This document shows, one piece after another, positions 7,828 to 17,156 of a stretch of 64,000 bases of DNA (positions are counted from its first letter, which is position 1; each line of letters opens with the position of its first letter). Location of the stretch: the NCBI GenBank assembly GCA_017462385.1, contig JAFTRE010000016.1, forward strand, positions 51,969-115,968, in the 5' to 3' direction. A program made the translations under genes and the position numbers. The DNA is from Clostridia bacterium (lineage in GTDB: Bacteria; Bacillota; Clostridia; Oscillospirales; CAG-272). Below the pieces are notes generated by a model that worked only from the letters and a program-made list of their open reading frames with translations, searched no databases and was not told where the DNA came from.

Positions 7828-9546
7828 TTATCTGGGTTGCACAGCAAAATGCTTGGCATGCATGGTCTCGATTATTAAGCGCTCCATCAAAGCGTGCCCC
7901 TGCTGATTGGGGTGCAGAGCCTTGAGGTCACTGCCGTATGCGTGGCAATTATCCTGCAGCATATATCCCTGCTCCTGATCAATTACGGTAGCACCGAAAT
8001 ATCCGGCGATCGCCTTGATGCAGGTATTATAGTGGTCAAAAGGAGCAGTTGCGGTATCGCGGGAATCCTGAGAGCGAACAAGCGTCATGCAATATATCTC
8101 AGCATTGGGATATTTCTCTTTCATAGCCCGCAGAGCCAGTGCATATGCGGCTTCCCACGTCTTATAAGTGGTACCGCCGCGGATAGTTGCAGATGTGCTT
8201 GCCTCGGCAGTAGCAATGGTGGTCTTCATCCATTCGTCAATAATAGCATTGGTATCGGCGCCGGCAGCTGACAGCGAATTGTACAGCTGAGTGTCACGAG
8301 GATTGCCGGTATGCAGGTCGTTAATACCCATATAAACTATAATTACGTCGGGATTTATATCGTCGGAGTCATCGTTCGGAGTGCCGTTATCATTGTCAAG
8401 CTCGGTGGCACGGCCCAGCATATTGTCAAGATAGTTGTTCTCGCTGTTGCCGTAAACACGGGAACCGCTCCAGGAGTTATTTACGCAAAGCTCCATGCCC
8501 AGATCCACCAGCAAGCGACCCCAATATGTATAAGTATAATCGTAGAAATTGGAGTTGTTGGTAGGATACCAAATAGCATTTGAACCGATGGTGCTGTTAT
8601 ATTTTGTACCATTTGAGATGCCTGCAAATGTGGAGATACTGTCACCGATGATAGAAAGCTTTTTGCCCTCATACTTGGTCCTAAGCTCGGCTACAAGATT
8701 TTGATAAGCAGCCTCTTCGGCAAGCACATCCTCGTAAGCCGCCTGATTCTCATAGGTTCTCTCAAACTCGAAATCGTACACCAGAGTGCCGAGCGAGCGG
8801 TTAAGATCGGCGGTACCCATCTTAGTGAAAAATCCGGTGATACGGGGGAATTCCGTCTTCAAAAGGTTGAGCGCCTTGTTCTTGTGCGCGGCATTTTCTT
8901 TCAAATATGCGGGATGCAAAGTATCGGTAGCGCTGTAAAATGCCACCGACTCGTTTGCGGACAGCGTGATGTCGTATTCGGTAAGATCCAACTTGATGAA
9001 CTTATAAACAGCGACCTTATTTGACTCCAGGCCGTACTCTGCGCAATTTACCTTAAGCTCATACGTTCTGAGCGGAGCCTTTTTCAAGCCGTCAATGGAA
9101 TTGTCAAACACATACATAGTGAGGGTCACGTCGCCGTTTGCGTCGGCTTTTCCGACGGTATGTACGGGAATGGAGATCGATTTCAGCTTACCGTTGCTGA
9201 CGCCGTATACGTCACGAATGGCGTAAGGAGCGCTACCGGTGGAATACACCGCAAAGGAAGAGCCGCTGCTCTCAAATATAGACTTGATCTCGGCGGACAC
9301 ATCGGCGGGCATATAAGTGTCCACGACGGTTACCGGAGTGTTATCCACAACGGGGGCCGTGGTTTCTGCCGGCGTAGTCTCGGCGGGAGTGGTCTCAGCG
9401 GGAGTCGTGCCCGGGGTACCTGTCGTAGTGTCTGCGGGAGACGGGGTTGTGTCGTCTGCCGGCGTTTTTCCGGAATCTGCACAGCTTGCAAGCAGCATCA
9501 CCGCCGCCAAAAGCAGTGCGATCATAGTCAAACTGATTTTTTTCAC
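7828..9546 (-). CDS. SGNH/GDSL-hydrolase lipoprotein
   Basis: A 572-residue secreted lipoprotein. A signal peptide with lipobox LLASCAD (about residues 18-24) leads to a Thr/Pro linker with the repeat AETTP three times. A beta-rich domain of unknown family (about 75-270) precedes a C-terminal SGNH hydrolase with block I IIGDSIS (near 305), block III MGINDL (near 409) and block V HPNQQGH (near 549). Expected activity is ester or acyl hydrolysis on a surface polymer or glycan; the substrate is not evident. The start codon is GTG with AGAGGT upstream and a perfect consensus promoter. Confidence 0.9.
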   Translation of the reverse strand: MKKISLTMIALLLAAVMLLASCADSGKTPADDTTPSPADTTTGTPGTTPAETTPAETTPAETTAPVVDNTPVTVVDTYMPADVSAEIKSIFESSGSSFAVYSTGSAPYAIRDVYGVSNGKLKSISIPVHTVGKADANGDVTLTMYVFDNSIDGLKKAPLRTYELKVNCAEYGLESNKVAVYKFIKLDLTEYDITLSANESVAFYSATDTLHPAYLKENAAHKNKALNLLKTEFPRITGFFTKMGTADLNRSLGTLVYDFEFERTYENQAAYEDVLAEEAAYQNLVAELRTKYEGKKLSIIGDSISTFAGISNGTKYNSTIGSNAIWYPTNNSNFYDYTYTYWGRLLVDLGMELCVNNSWSGSRVYGNSENNYLDNMLGRATELDNDNGTPNDDSDDINPDVIIVYMGINDLHTGNPRDTQLYNSLSAAGADTNAIIDEWMKTTIATAEASTSATIRGGTTYKTWEAAYALALRAMKEKYPNAEIYCMTLVRSQDSRDTATAPFDHYNTCIKAIAGYFGATVIDQEQGYMLQDNCHAYGSDLKALHPNQQGHALMERLIIETMHAKHFAVQPR

Positions 9547-9589
9547 GATAATTACCTCTCTTAATAGATTTTAAAAAAACTGCAAGTAA

Positions 9590-9618
9590 ATTATAATATT
9601 TTTTTGAAGGAATGTCAA
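9590..9618 (-). promoter_or_regulatory. GDSL lipoprotein promoter (perfect consensus)
   Basis: On the minus strand TTGACA (9618-9613), 17 bases, TATAAT (9595-9590). Confidence 0.9.
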
Positions 9619-9678
9619 GTGCTATATTGCTTTTGTATACAATTGCAAAGCTTTCATACGGCAAAAAGCATCTTAATC

Positions 9679-9707
9679 TTGACTCAACCGCCATCGCGTG
9701 ATACAAT
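9679..9707 (+). promoter_or_regulatory. srlD promoter
   Basis: TTGACT at 9679-9684, 17 bases, TACAAT at 9702-9707. Confidence 0.8.
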
Positions 9708-9748
9708 TATCTTATACTTATTAAATACATTCTGAAAGGACATATATT

Positions 9749-10525
9749 ATGAACAAAAAGACCGCCATCATCGTCGGGGGCGGCAGAAGCCTCGGCGCTT
9801 ATCTTTCAAAGCACCTCGCTCAAAACGGCTATGACGTAGCCGTCATAGACCTTGACGGCGAAAACGCCGCCTCAGTCGCCGCCGAAATAAACGCCGAGGG
9901 CGGCAGGGCTGTCGGTTATCGCTGTGATGCGACGGATGAGTCTGCTGTTATCGACACATTTGCAAAAATACGCGCGGAGCTTGGTAACATATATCTCATG
10001 GTCTACGTTGCGGGCATTGCAAAAAGCCGAAAGATCACAGATTTCGAACTTTCGGACTTTAATCTTTGCGTCAATGTCAATCTGACGGGCTATTTTCTCT
10101 GCGCACGCGAAGCGGCGCGCATTATGATAGCCGAGGGCACACGTGGGCGCATTATTCAGATCAACTCCAAATCGGGCAAGGAGGGCTCCAAATTCAACAG
10201 CGGCTATTCCTCCTCCAAGTTCGGAGGTTGGGGTCTGACGCAATCCATCGCGCTTGATCTCGCGCCGCACGGCATCACCGTCAACGCGCTGATGCTGGGA
10301 AATCTGCTGAACTCGGATATGTTCAGGAGCCTTGTTCCCTCTTACGCAAAGAAGCTGGGCATCCCCGAGGAGGAGGTCGTTCCTTACTATCAGGCAAAAA
10401 CGCCCATGAATCGCGGCTGTGAATTTTCCGACGTTGCCGCCGTTCTCACCTTTTACGCCTCCGAGGGCGCGTCCTACTGCACGGGTCAGGCAATCAACAT
10501 CACCGGCGGACAGGTGATGCACTGA
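9749..10525 (+). CDS. srlD: Sorbitol-6-phosphate 2-dehydrogenase (SDR family)
   Basis: A 258-residue short-chain dehydrogenase. The cofactor loop is VGGGRSLGAYL (residues 9-19); the catalytic set is N109 region, S143, Y155 and K159 in GYSSSKFGG. Long stretches match the enterobacterial SrlD/GutD family closely, including LVNLTGYFLCAREA-like, GRIIQINSKSGK, LMLGNLL, ASYCTGQ and ITGGQVM segments, much more than generic SDRs. It should interconvert sorbitol 6-phosphate and fructose 6-phosphate with NAD. No sorbitol PTS genes lie nearby, so substrate entry must be encoded elsewhere. AAAGGA precedes the ATG. Confidence 0.85.
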   Translation: MNKKTAIIVGGGRSLGAYLSKHLAQNGYDVAVIDLDGENAASVAAEINAEGGRAVGYRCDATDESAVIDTFAKIRAELGNIYLMVYVAGIAKSRKITDFELSDFNLCVNVNLTGYFLCAREAARIMIAEGTRGRIIQINSKSGKEGSKFNSGYSSSKFGGWGLTQSIALDLAPHGITVNALMLGNLLNSDMFRSLVPSYAKKLGIPEEEVVPYYQAKTPMNRGCEFSDVAAVLTFYASEGASYCTGQAINITGGQVMH

Positions 10526-10552
10526 CCCTTCCCCACACAACGCCTCTGCCCT

Positions 10553-11608
10553 CTACTTTTTTACGTCCTGCCTTATCAACCCGCCTGCAAAGCCAAGTAT
10601 TGCAGGCAAAATTATCATACCAATGACACCGAAAATCTTAAAGCCAACATACATTGCAACAAGCGTCAGCAACGGGTGCACCCCCATACTGCCGCCTATA
10701 ATATGCGGCTCGGCTATCTGCCTGATGACAGTCACTACGACATAAAGCACCAGCAGCCCCACTCCGAGAAAAATGTCGTGACTGATAAGCGCCCATATTC
10801 CCCACGGTACAAGTATTACGCCCGTTCCAACCACCGGGAGCAAATCAACCAATGCACCGAGCAATGCCAAGAGCAGTGCCCAATCCACGCCGAGTATCAT
10901 AAAGCCTACAAGAAGCAGTCCAAAGGTGATGAGAAACAGTATAAAATAGGCGCGCACCCAGCGCAGTATTACGTCAAAAACTCTTGTTCGCAGACCCCGC
11001 CAAGTATCTCGCCAACGTTCGGGAAACAGCGAGGCGAGCGCGGCGTGTATAGCGTCAAGATCGAGGGCGAAATAAAAGCAAGCGAGCAGCGTCACGACAA
11101 GCGCGAGCATAATGGAGGGCAAACGGGATATTACATCAAATATCGCCGAGGGCACCAGCTTTCCAAGCCCTGATAGGCTGCTGCTGACCACATCCATGAG
11201 CATATCCGTCAGCTGCTCGCTCTGCTGCTCAAAAAGTCCGCCTATCAACGGAAATTTTTCGGACATGCGGGCAAAAAAGCCGTTAATATCCCAATTGATG
11301 CTTGCATTTTTCAGCCAATCGAGCAAGCGTGACAGCTCAAAGATAAGTCTGTCCACTGCAAGCGTTGCTATTGCGATCAAAAAGCCTATCACAATGACAA
11401 GCAACACCGCCGCACACAGCCTTCGCGGCAAGCGGCTTTGCTTTGACAGCCACCTCGCCGCGGGCGTTATCGCCAGCGCGACTCCCCACGATATAATGAA
11501 GGGCATAACAACCCAAAATACATATTTAAACACCAACCATCCGCCAAACGCCGCCGCTCCGATGCAAAAGATTATAGCCGCCCATTTCTCCCAATTCGAA
11601 CGCTCCAT
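10553..11608 (-). CDS. ytvI: YtvI/AI-2E-family integral membrane protein
   Basis: A 351-residue protein with about eight membrane helices and the AI-2E/PerM family layout: two N-terminal helices, a long soluble stretch (about 95-155), then clustered helices with the conserved LLPVVGTGVILVPW segment near residue 267 and AEPHIIGGSMGVHPL near 312. The clostridial version is usually named sporulation integral membrane protein YtvI; sporulation genes occur elsewhere in this window. AGGAGG precedes the ATG. It converges on srlD with 27 bases between stops and no clear terminator. Confidence 0.85.
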   Translation of the reverse strand: MERSNWEKWAAIIFCIGAAAFGGWLVFKYVFWVVMPFIISWGVALAITPAARWLSKQSRLPRRLCAAVLLVIVIGFLIAIATLAVDRLIFELSRLLDWLKNASINWDINGFFARMSEKFPLIGGLFEQQSEQLTDMLMDVVSSSLSGLGKLVPSAIFDVISRLPSIMLALVVTLLACFYFALDLDAIHAALASLFPERWRDTWRGLRTRVFDVILRWVRAYFILFLITFGLLLVGFMILGVDWALLLALLGALVDLLPVVGTGVILVPWGIWALISHDIFLGVGLLVLYVVVTVIRQIAEPHIIGGSMGVHPLLTLVAMYVGFKIFGVIGMIILPAILGFAGGLIRQDVKK

Positions 11609-11681
11609 ATCTGCCTCCTATATCTTTCTACTTTAATTATTATGCGGCAACACGGCGAATTTATTTCGTATCGGGAAGCTG

Positions 11682-11710
11682 TTGACAAACATTTAAAATT
11701 GATATATAAT
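11682..11710 (+). promoter_or_regulatory. Promoter of the FAD-dependent protein (perfect consensus)
   Basis: TTGACA at 11682-11687, 17 bases, TATAAT at 11705-11710. Confidence 0.9.
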
Positions 11711-11717
11711 ATTGTAG

Positions 11718-11735
11718 TGCCGACATGTGTCGGCA
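11718..11735. promoter_or_regulatory. Perfect 18-bp dyad at the predicted transcription start
   Basis: TGCCGACA and TGTCGGCA separated by TG, starting 8 bases after the -10 box. The position fits a repressor operator or a 5' end hairpin that protects the transcript. Confidence 0.5.
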
Positions 11736-11763
11736 TAATATATGTTATACAGGATCTACAGCA

Positions 11764-13140
11764 ATGAAAAGATATGATGTGGCAATCATCGGTGGTGGTA
11801 TAGGCGGACTTATGGCGGCTTACCGTCTCCATCGCAATGACCCCTCGCTCAAAACAATCATAATCGAACGCGGCAACAAGATCGACAAGCGTCACTGCCC
11901 CGCGGGCAAAGACAAAACCTGTGCACACTGCAAAATTTGCTCGATAACCTCGGGTTATGCGGGCGCGGGAGCATTTTCGGACGGTAAATTCAATCTCGGC
12001 ACCGCATACGGCGGCACGCTCGGCGAGGAGCTTGGCGACGACCGCGCCAACCTTTATATAAACGAAGTTGACAAAGTACTTAACGAATACTGCACCTCGG
12101 GTGTACCCGAAATATATCAGTCCAACAAAGAACTGGCGCTCAAATGTCTGCAACACAATTTGCGTCTGCTTGACATGAATGTCAAGCATCTGGGCACCGA
12201 CAACAACTTTATCACCATGCGCAATCTCATCGAAGCACTTGACGGCATGGGCGTTGAAATGCTCTCAAATGTGGACTGCGAGTCGGTTTCGGGTAACGCG
12301 AAAGACTATACTCTTCACCTCTCCGACGGCACAGCGCTCGGTGCTGAAAACATAATTATCGCAACGGGACGCTCGGGCGCGGCGTTTGTTTCAGGCTTCT
12401 GCAACGCTTACGGAGTTAAAATGACCTCCAACTCGGTCGATATCGGTGTCCGCGTTGAAATGAAGGATATCATCTGGCGCGAATTTTCCGACAAGATCTA
12501 CGAGCCCAAAATACTTTACCGCACCAAAACCTTTGAGGACCGCTGCCGTATGTTCTGCTTTAACAAGGGCGGCATCGTCTCGGCGGAAAACAATCACGGC
12601 ATCATAACCGCAAACGGACATGCATACGCCGAAGCGGATAAAAAGACCGAAAACTGCAATTTCGCCATACTCTCCAGCATTCATTTCACTGCTCCCTTTG
12701 ATCAACCGACAGAATATGCCGAGAGTATTTCGCGTCTTGCCAACATGATAGGCAACGGAAACGTGCTGGTTCAGCGCTTCGGTGACCTGATACGCGGTAG
12801 ACGCACCAACGATCACCGTCTTTCGCAAAACAGCGTCACCCCCACGCTCAAGGCAACGTCCGGCGACATTTCGCTCGTGCTTCCCCACCGCACGCTGACC
12901 AACATAATCGAAACTATCTACGCACTCGACCAGGTCGCACCCGGCACGGCTAACGACGACACCCTGCTTTACGGATGTGAAAGCAAATATTATTCCATTC
13001 GCCCCGTATTTATGAACGACCGTTTCGAGCTTGTCGACGGTGCTTACATAATCGGAGACGGCAGCGGTATTTGCCGCGGTCTGTCGCAGTCGGGAGCTAT
13101 GGGCATTTACGTGGCGGATTGCATAACAGGTCAAATATAA
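11764..13140 (+). CDS. FAD-dependent dehydrogenase-like protein (COG2509 type)
   Basis: A 458-residue cytosolic flavoprotein of unknown substrate. The dinucleotide fold is VAIIGGGIGGLMAAYRL (residues 6-22) with an acidic ERG at the end of the second strand. A cysteine cluster C..GKDKTCAHCKIC occupies about residues 46-59, which could bind a metal or cluster. IIATGRSG near 200 is the second FAD motif, and GDGSGICRGLSQSG near 433 is the C-terminal FAD contact. This arrangement is found in a widespread uncharacterised family annotated NAD(P)/FAD-dependent oxidoreductase. The ribosome site is weak (AGGATC). Monocistronic, with a strong promoter and dyad. Confidence 0.82.
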   Translation: MKRYDVAIIGGGIGGLMAAYRLHRNDPSLKTIIIERGNKIDKRHCPAGKDKTCAHCKICSITSGYAGAGAFSDGKFNLGTAYGGTLGEELGDDRANLYINEVDKVLNEYCTSGVPEIYQSNKELALKCLQHNLRLLDMNVKHLGTDNNFITMRNLIEALDGMGVEMLSNVDCESVSGNAKDYTLHLSDGTALGAENIIIATGRSGAAFVSGFCNAYGVKMTSNSVDIGVRVEMKDIIWREFSDKIYEPKILYRTKTFEDRCRMFCFNKGGIVSAENNHGIITANGHAYAEADKKTENCNFAILSSIHFTAPFDQPTEYAESISRLANMIGNGNVLVQRFGDLIRGRRTNDHRLSQNSVTPTLKATSGDISLVLPHRTLTNIIETIYALDQVAPGTANDDTLLYGCESKYYSIRPVFMNDRFELVDGAYIIGDGSGICRGLSQSGAMGIYVADCITGQI

Positions 13141-13146
13141 GTAAAT

Positions 13147-13172
13147 AAAAAATCCCCGTACGGGGATTTTTT
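13147..13172. terminator. Bidirectional terminator between FAD protein and FGGY kinase
   Basis: A perfect 26-base palindrome with an ATCCCCGTACGGGGAT core flanked by A6 and T6. Confidence 0.95.
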
Positions 13173-13174
13173 AT

Positions 13175-14665
13175 TTATTTTTTATTCCATTGCTTTGCCC
13201 GCTCGACTGCGCAGTGCCAATTATGTAGCAATTCCTCGCGCTCGTCGGCGCTCATTTTGGGCTCGTACAGCTTTGAATCGCGCGGCAAGTCGCGGGCAAA
13301 TGCCATGTCAATATATCCCAATGTCATAGCCGACGCGAGCGCCGAGCCGAGCGCCGTTGCGTCTGTAAACGACGGCACCTCCAGCGGCATTCCCAGCATA
13401 TCTGCTTGGAACTGCATCAAAAATTTATCTCCGGCGGCTCCTCCGTCGCAACGCATGCCGCGTATCTCGACACTGGAGTCCCTTTCCATTGCGTCCGCAA
13501 GGTCTGCGACCTGATATGCGATGGACTCGGATGTCGCTCTGACTATATGTGCTCTCGTCGTACCGCCTGTGATGCCTATCATCATACCCGCGGCATACGA
13601 ATCCCAGTGCGGAGCGGCAAGTCCGCTGAAAGCGGGAACGAAATACACACCGCCATTATCCTTGACCGAAAGCGCTAACGGTCCACTCTCTTTGGCAGAT
13701 TTTATGATGCCTATACCGTCGCGAAGCCACTGTGTTGCGGCGCCCGCAATATAAATACCGCCGTCAAGCGCATACGACCGCTCACCCGCTGTCTGCCATG
13801 CAACGGTGGTCAAAAGTCCGTTTTGCGAGCGGATCGGTGACGCGCCCGTGTTCATGAGCATAAAACAACCTGTTCCGTACGTTGTTTTAAGCATTCCGCG
13901 TTCGACACAGCCCTGTCCGAGCAGTGCCGCCTGCTGGTCGTTGAGAAGTGCGGTAATTGGTGCCGATATACCGAGAAAAACGTCGGGATCGGCAAGGCCA
14001 AACTCGCGAGTGCTGTCCCCCACCTCGGGCAAGATAGCGAGATCGATGCCGAGGAGTCCGCATATCTCACTGTCCCATTCGCCTTTGACTATATCATAAA
14101 GCATGGTGCGCGATGCAGTGGATGCGTCGGTAGCATGAGTGCGGTGTCCCGTCATGTTCCAGGTAATCCAGGCGTCCATATTGCCCGCCATAAGTCTGCC
14201 GGAACGGCAAAGCTCTGTTGCCTGAGGTACATTTTTTAGTATCCATTCGATTTTGGCGGCGCTGAAATAGCTGTCGGGCGTAAGATATGTACGTCCTCTG
14301 AACAGCTCGCCGTATTTTTGGTCAAGCTCCTCACAGCGCTGTGCGGTCCGCCTGTCCTGCCAGACGATAGCGGGATAGACGGGCTCACCCGTATCTCTGT
14401 CCCACAGCACCACGCTCTCACCCTCGTGATCTATTCCTATAGATATAATATCTGAAGAAACAGCAGATGCCATTCCCATCGCCTCGGCAGTAGCCACACA
14501 AACCGACTGCCATATGTTTTTGGGGTCATGCTCCACCAATCCCGGTGCGGGATAATATTGATCTATCTCGCAATATCCGCGACCTATGGGGTGGAATTTA
14601 CGGTCAAAGAGCAGGGCTGTGACACCCGTAGTACCCTGATCCAGACCCAAATAATACTTTGACAT
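13175..14665 (-). CDS. Glycerol-kinase-like FGGY carbohydrate kinase
   Basis: A 496-residue FGGY kinase of GlpK length and architecture. DQGTTG (residues 9-14), IVWQDRRT near 100, DASTASRTM near 183, NDQQAALLGQ near 243, the YGTGCFMLMN phosphate segment near 262 and DGGAAGDKFLMQ near 405 follow glycerol kinase. However, the glycerol-contact segment that reads NQRET in E. coli reads HEGES here (80-84), so the substrate arginine is replaced by glycine, while the Tyr and Asp contacts (SYFS, NDQQ) remain. The true substrate may be another polyol or keto-sugar. It is cotranscribed downstream of an MBL lipoprotein, 18 bases away, with AAGGAAAG as ribosome site. Confidence 0.85.
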   Translation of the reverse strand: MSKYYLGLDQGTTGVTALLFDRKFHPIGRGYCEIDQYYPAPGLVEHDPKNIWQSVCVATAEAMGMASAVSSDIISIGIDHEGESVVLWDRDTGEPVYPAIVWQDRRTAQRCEELDQKYGELFRGRTYLTPDSYFSAAKIEWILKNVPQATELCRSGRLMAGNMDAWITWNMTGHRTHATDASTASRTMLYDIVKGEWDSEICGLLGIDLAILPEVGDSTREFGLADPDVFLGISAPITALLNDQQAALLGQGCVERGMLKTTYGTGCFMLMNTGASPIRSQNGLLTTVAWQTAGERSYALDGGIYIAGAATQWLRDGIGIIKSAKESGPLALSVKDNGGVYFVPAFSGLAAPHWDSYAAGMMIGITGGTTRAHIVRATSESIAYQVADLADAMERDSSVEIRGMRCDGGAAGDKFLMQFQADMLGMPLEVPSFTDATALGSALASAMTLGYIDMAFARDLPRDSKLYEPKMSADEREELLHNWHCAVERAKQWNKK

Positions 14666-14683
14666 TTTTCTTTCCTTACTTTT

Positions 14684-16945
14684 TTATCCCGCAGGAACAT
14701 CTATTGTAATCTCTTTTCCGCTTCCCGGTGTAAAGGGCAACGTAATACTGATATTATCGGGCTGTGCTACGAAAATGTCAATAACATTAAGCTGTTTTGC
14801 CAGATAATAGTCCACGACATAAGCGCCCGAGGTTGCTGTGCCTGCTGTTTGCTTTTTGTAGTTTGACGCGCTGGTAGGCCAGAACGCAACAGCAGGATCG
14901 ACCAATTTGTAAAGCTCCTTGGTAGCGCCCGTGCTTCCGTGGTGAGACACCTGAACGATATCACTCTTGATCATATCTCCGTACATATCGCAGATAACAT
15001 TCGAGCCCTCGTTCTGAATGTCGCCCAACCACATCACGGTCTGTCCTCCGATGGTCATGCGAAGCACCATGGTTGAGTTGTTGAATATTCTGAGCTTTTC
15101 GGGATACAGCGCCTCATGCGTATAAAGCACGTCTATTTCGGCGTTGCGCACCCAGAACTTCATTCCTGTATAGGGCTTTACACAAGTAAATCCACCGACA
15201 GATTCCTTTGCTTTATCAAAAGTGCCGTCTTCCATGTGGCCGCCGGGGTTACCGGAATTATAACGGACTGTCGTATCCGGAACATTGGAGATATGCTGTT
15301 CTATAGTGACCTTACTGCCGTATGTGTTGCAGAAATTGGAAAATACGACATAGTGATCCTGATGGCTGTGCGTCAGTATCCACGCCGCAATGACAATTTT
15401 GCCGTCGGGGCGCTCATTGAGTTTATTGAGCAGATTGTAAAGTCGGACATGGTCAATACCGCCCGCGCGTCCGCCACCGTCAAACAGAATAAAGCTGCCG
15501 TCCTCAAGCGTAACTATGTAACACATACCGAAGTTGCCCGAAGCATAGTCCAGCGTCATTTGCGTTATTTTGGACTCGGTAATTTTGGTATACTTTTCGG
15601 CACCGTCAACATTATAAGGCAGGACTGTATCGTCATCGATGGCACCGGTAACTATTCTGACGGCGTTTTCGTATTTCAGATAGTACATATGCACCATTTC
15701 GGAGCCGTCCGCGCTCTTGTATGTAACATACAAGTTGTCTGCCATTTCGTTTTCGGCGTAAAACTTATAGCCTGCGCTCTCCAGCTTTTTGCGATATGTC
15801 GCAATATCGGCTTCGCCCGCATCGGTGTAATAATACAACAGATCCTCATGATTACAGGTCGAGCTACCCGCAAAGGTACCGCCCTCAAATTCGGGAACAT
15901 CCGACACCCAAGAGGAATAGCTCTTGACCGAGGACACATTGCTCAAAAACTTGATATTTTTGGTGCCGTCCGCTTCCGTTACAACCGCGCCCTCAAGCAT
16001 ATCGATAAACATATCGACCGCAAGGCCTATTGTTCTGTCGCTCCAACCGGTGACAACTATTTTATTTCCTATAAAGCTGACGCCGTATTCGTTGACGGCA
16101 TAATTCTCTCTTGCCTTTATGCTCTCTTCGCGCGAGGTCTCGCCTATAAGTATTTCATATGTAGACGACGTATCGGCACCGGGCTTTGCAAAATCGGTAC
16201 GCACCGAAACGCCCAGACCCGTAAGCGCGGCAAGCTTATCGCGAACATTGTTTGCAAGCTGCACCTGATAGTCCACCTTGCCGTTATTGGCGTTAGCTGT
16301 CGTATCAAGCTCGTCACTGAAAATAACATTGTAGCGACAACGGCCGTTCTTGACAATATCCAAAAACTGATATTGCTCACTGATAACCTTCAGCTCATTA
16401 GGCACTCTCAGCTTACCATCTGCCGCCATCGGCTCAACGTATGCCGCGACAAAGTATTTCATCGCCTCAATGGTTATGGCGTCCGTACTTCCCAAAATAA
16501 CTATTTTATTATCTATCTTTTCAATGATATAGGTGTTGTCCGTCAGCTTTTGCTTTACCTCTGACGACTGCGCACGCTCTGTATCACCGACAACAATTTC
16601 GTATGCGTTTTCCTCGCCTGTTGTGCGGTCGCTCATCAAATTTGTGATACCGCCCGTTTTGGTGTCAATTGCGGCCTTCATTTCTATAATACCCGCCATG
16701 AGTGTCGGGCTTGCAGACTTGGGCCGAATGATAGTACACTTTGAAACATCTATCTCCAATCCGTCAAAAGGCACCTGTTCATCGATTGGTTGTGTAGTGA
16801 TAATACTGCCGGCCGTAGTGGTATCTTTCACCGTGGTGTCATTAGCAGTCGTATCACTGCCGGGCAAAGTATTGTTGGTCCCGCATGAAGCAACCGCACC
16901 CATAAGCATGATCAAACACAACAAAAATGATACTGTCTTTTTCAT
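14684..16945 (-). CDS. Lipoprotein with duplicated N-domain and C-terminal MBL-fold domain
   Basis: A 753-residue surface lipoprotein. Signal peptide and lipobox GAVASCG (about 15-21), Thr/Asp linker, then two copies of an alpha/beta unit starting YEIVVGDTER (about 115) and YEILIGETSR (about 265), each ending in a NKIVI/NKIVV strand. This resembles the N-terminal domain of family 20/67 glycoside hydrolases. The C-terminal domain is metallo-beta-lactamase fold with HSHQDH (526-531), LGD near 642 and SHHGS near 667, as in ComEC-type MBL domains. It heads an operon with the FGGY kinase. Two shorter relatives lie at 60.5-64 kb. Substrate unknown; nuclease or phosphodiester hydrolysis is a guess from the fold. 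Confidence 0.82.
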   Translation of the reverse strand: MKKTVSFLLCLIMLMGAVASCGTNNTLPGSDTTANDTTVKDTTTAGSIITTQPIDEQVPFDGLEIDVSKCTIIRPKSASPTLMAGIIEMKAAIDTKTGGITNLMSDRTTGEENAYEIVVGDTERAQSSEVKQKLTDNTYIIEKIDNKIVILGSTDAITIEAMKYFVAAYVEPMAADGKLRVPNELKVISEQYQFLDIVKNGRCRYNVIFSDELDTTANANNGKVDYQVQLANNVRDKLAALTGLGVSVRTDFAKPGADTSSTYEILIGETSREESIKARENYAVNEYGVSFIGNKIVVTGWSDRTIGLAVDMFIDMLEGAVVTEADGTKNIKFLSNVSSVKSYSSWVSDVPEFEGGTFAGSSTCNHEDLLYYYTDAGEADIATYRKKLESAGYKFYAENEMADNLYVTYKSADGSEMVHMYYLKYENAVRIVTGAIDDDTVLPYNVDGAEKYTKITESKITQMTLDYASGNFGMCYIVTLEDGSFILFDGGGRAGGIDHVRLYNLLNKLNERPDGKIVIAAWILTHSHQDHYVVFSNFCNTYGSKVTIEQHISNVPDTTVRYNSGNPGGHMEDGTFDKAKESVGGFTCVKPYTGMKFWVRNAEIDVLYTHEALYPEKLRIFNNSTMVLRMTIGGQTVMWLGDIQNEGSNVICDMYGDMIKSDIVQVSHHGSTGATKELYKLVDPAVAFWPTSASNYKKQTAGTATSGAYVVDYYLAKQLNVIDIFVAQPDNISITLPFTPGSGKEITIDVPAG

Positions 16946-16984
16946 ATCGAAAAAATTCCTTTCATGATATACTTACGCATGATT

Positions 16985-17013
16985 ATTTTATCATTTTATA
17001 TGCTCAAAGTCAA
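16985..17013 (-). promoter_or_regulatory. Promoter of the MBL lipoprotein-FGGY kinase operon
   Basis: Minus strand TTGACT (17013-17008), 17 bases, TAAAAT (16990-16985). Confidence 0.7.
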
Positions 17014-17082
17014 TACAACTCGATATTTTTACCATTTGCACAATTTCGGGCTTATACTTTTGGTTATCTCTAACATAAATAC

Positions 17083-17111
17083 TTGACATCGACCCAAAGT
17101 AGTGTTATAAT
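17083..17111 (+). promoter_or_regulatory. alaS promoter (perfect consensus)
   Basis: TTGACA at 17083-17088, 17 bases, TATAAT at 17106-17111. The leader is only about 40 bases, so no T-box riboswitch controls this alaS from here. Confidence 0.9.
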
Positions 17112-17156
17112 GGAGTATCTATGATTATATCCTTTTGAAAGGTACGGTTTTTAATT

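Noticed and set aside
17112-17156. T-box riboswitch before alaS
   Set aside because: The promoter lies only about 45 bases before the start codon, leaving no room for a T-box leader.
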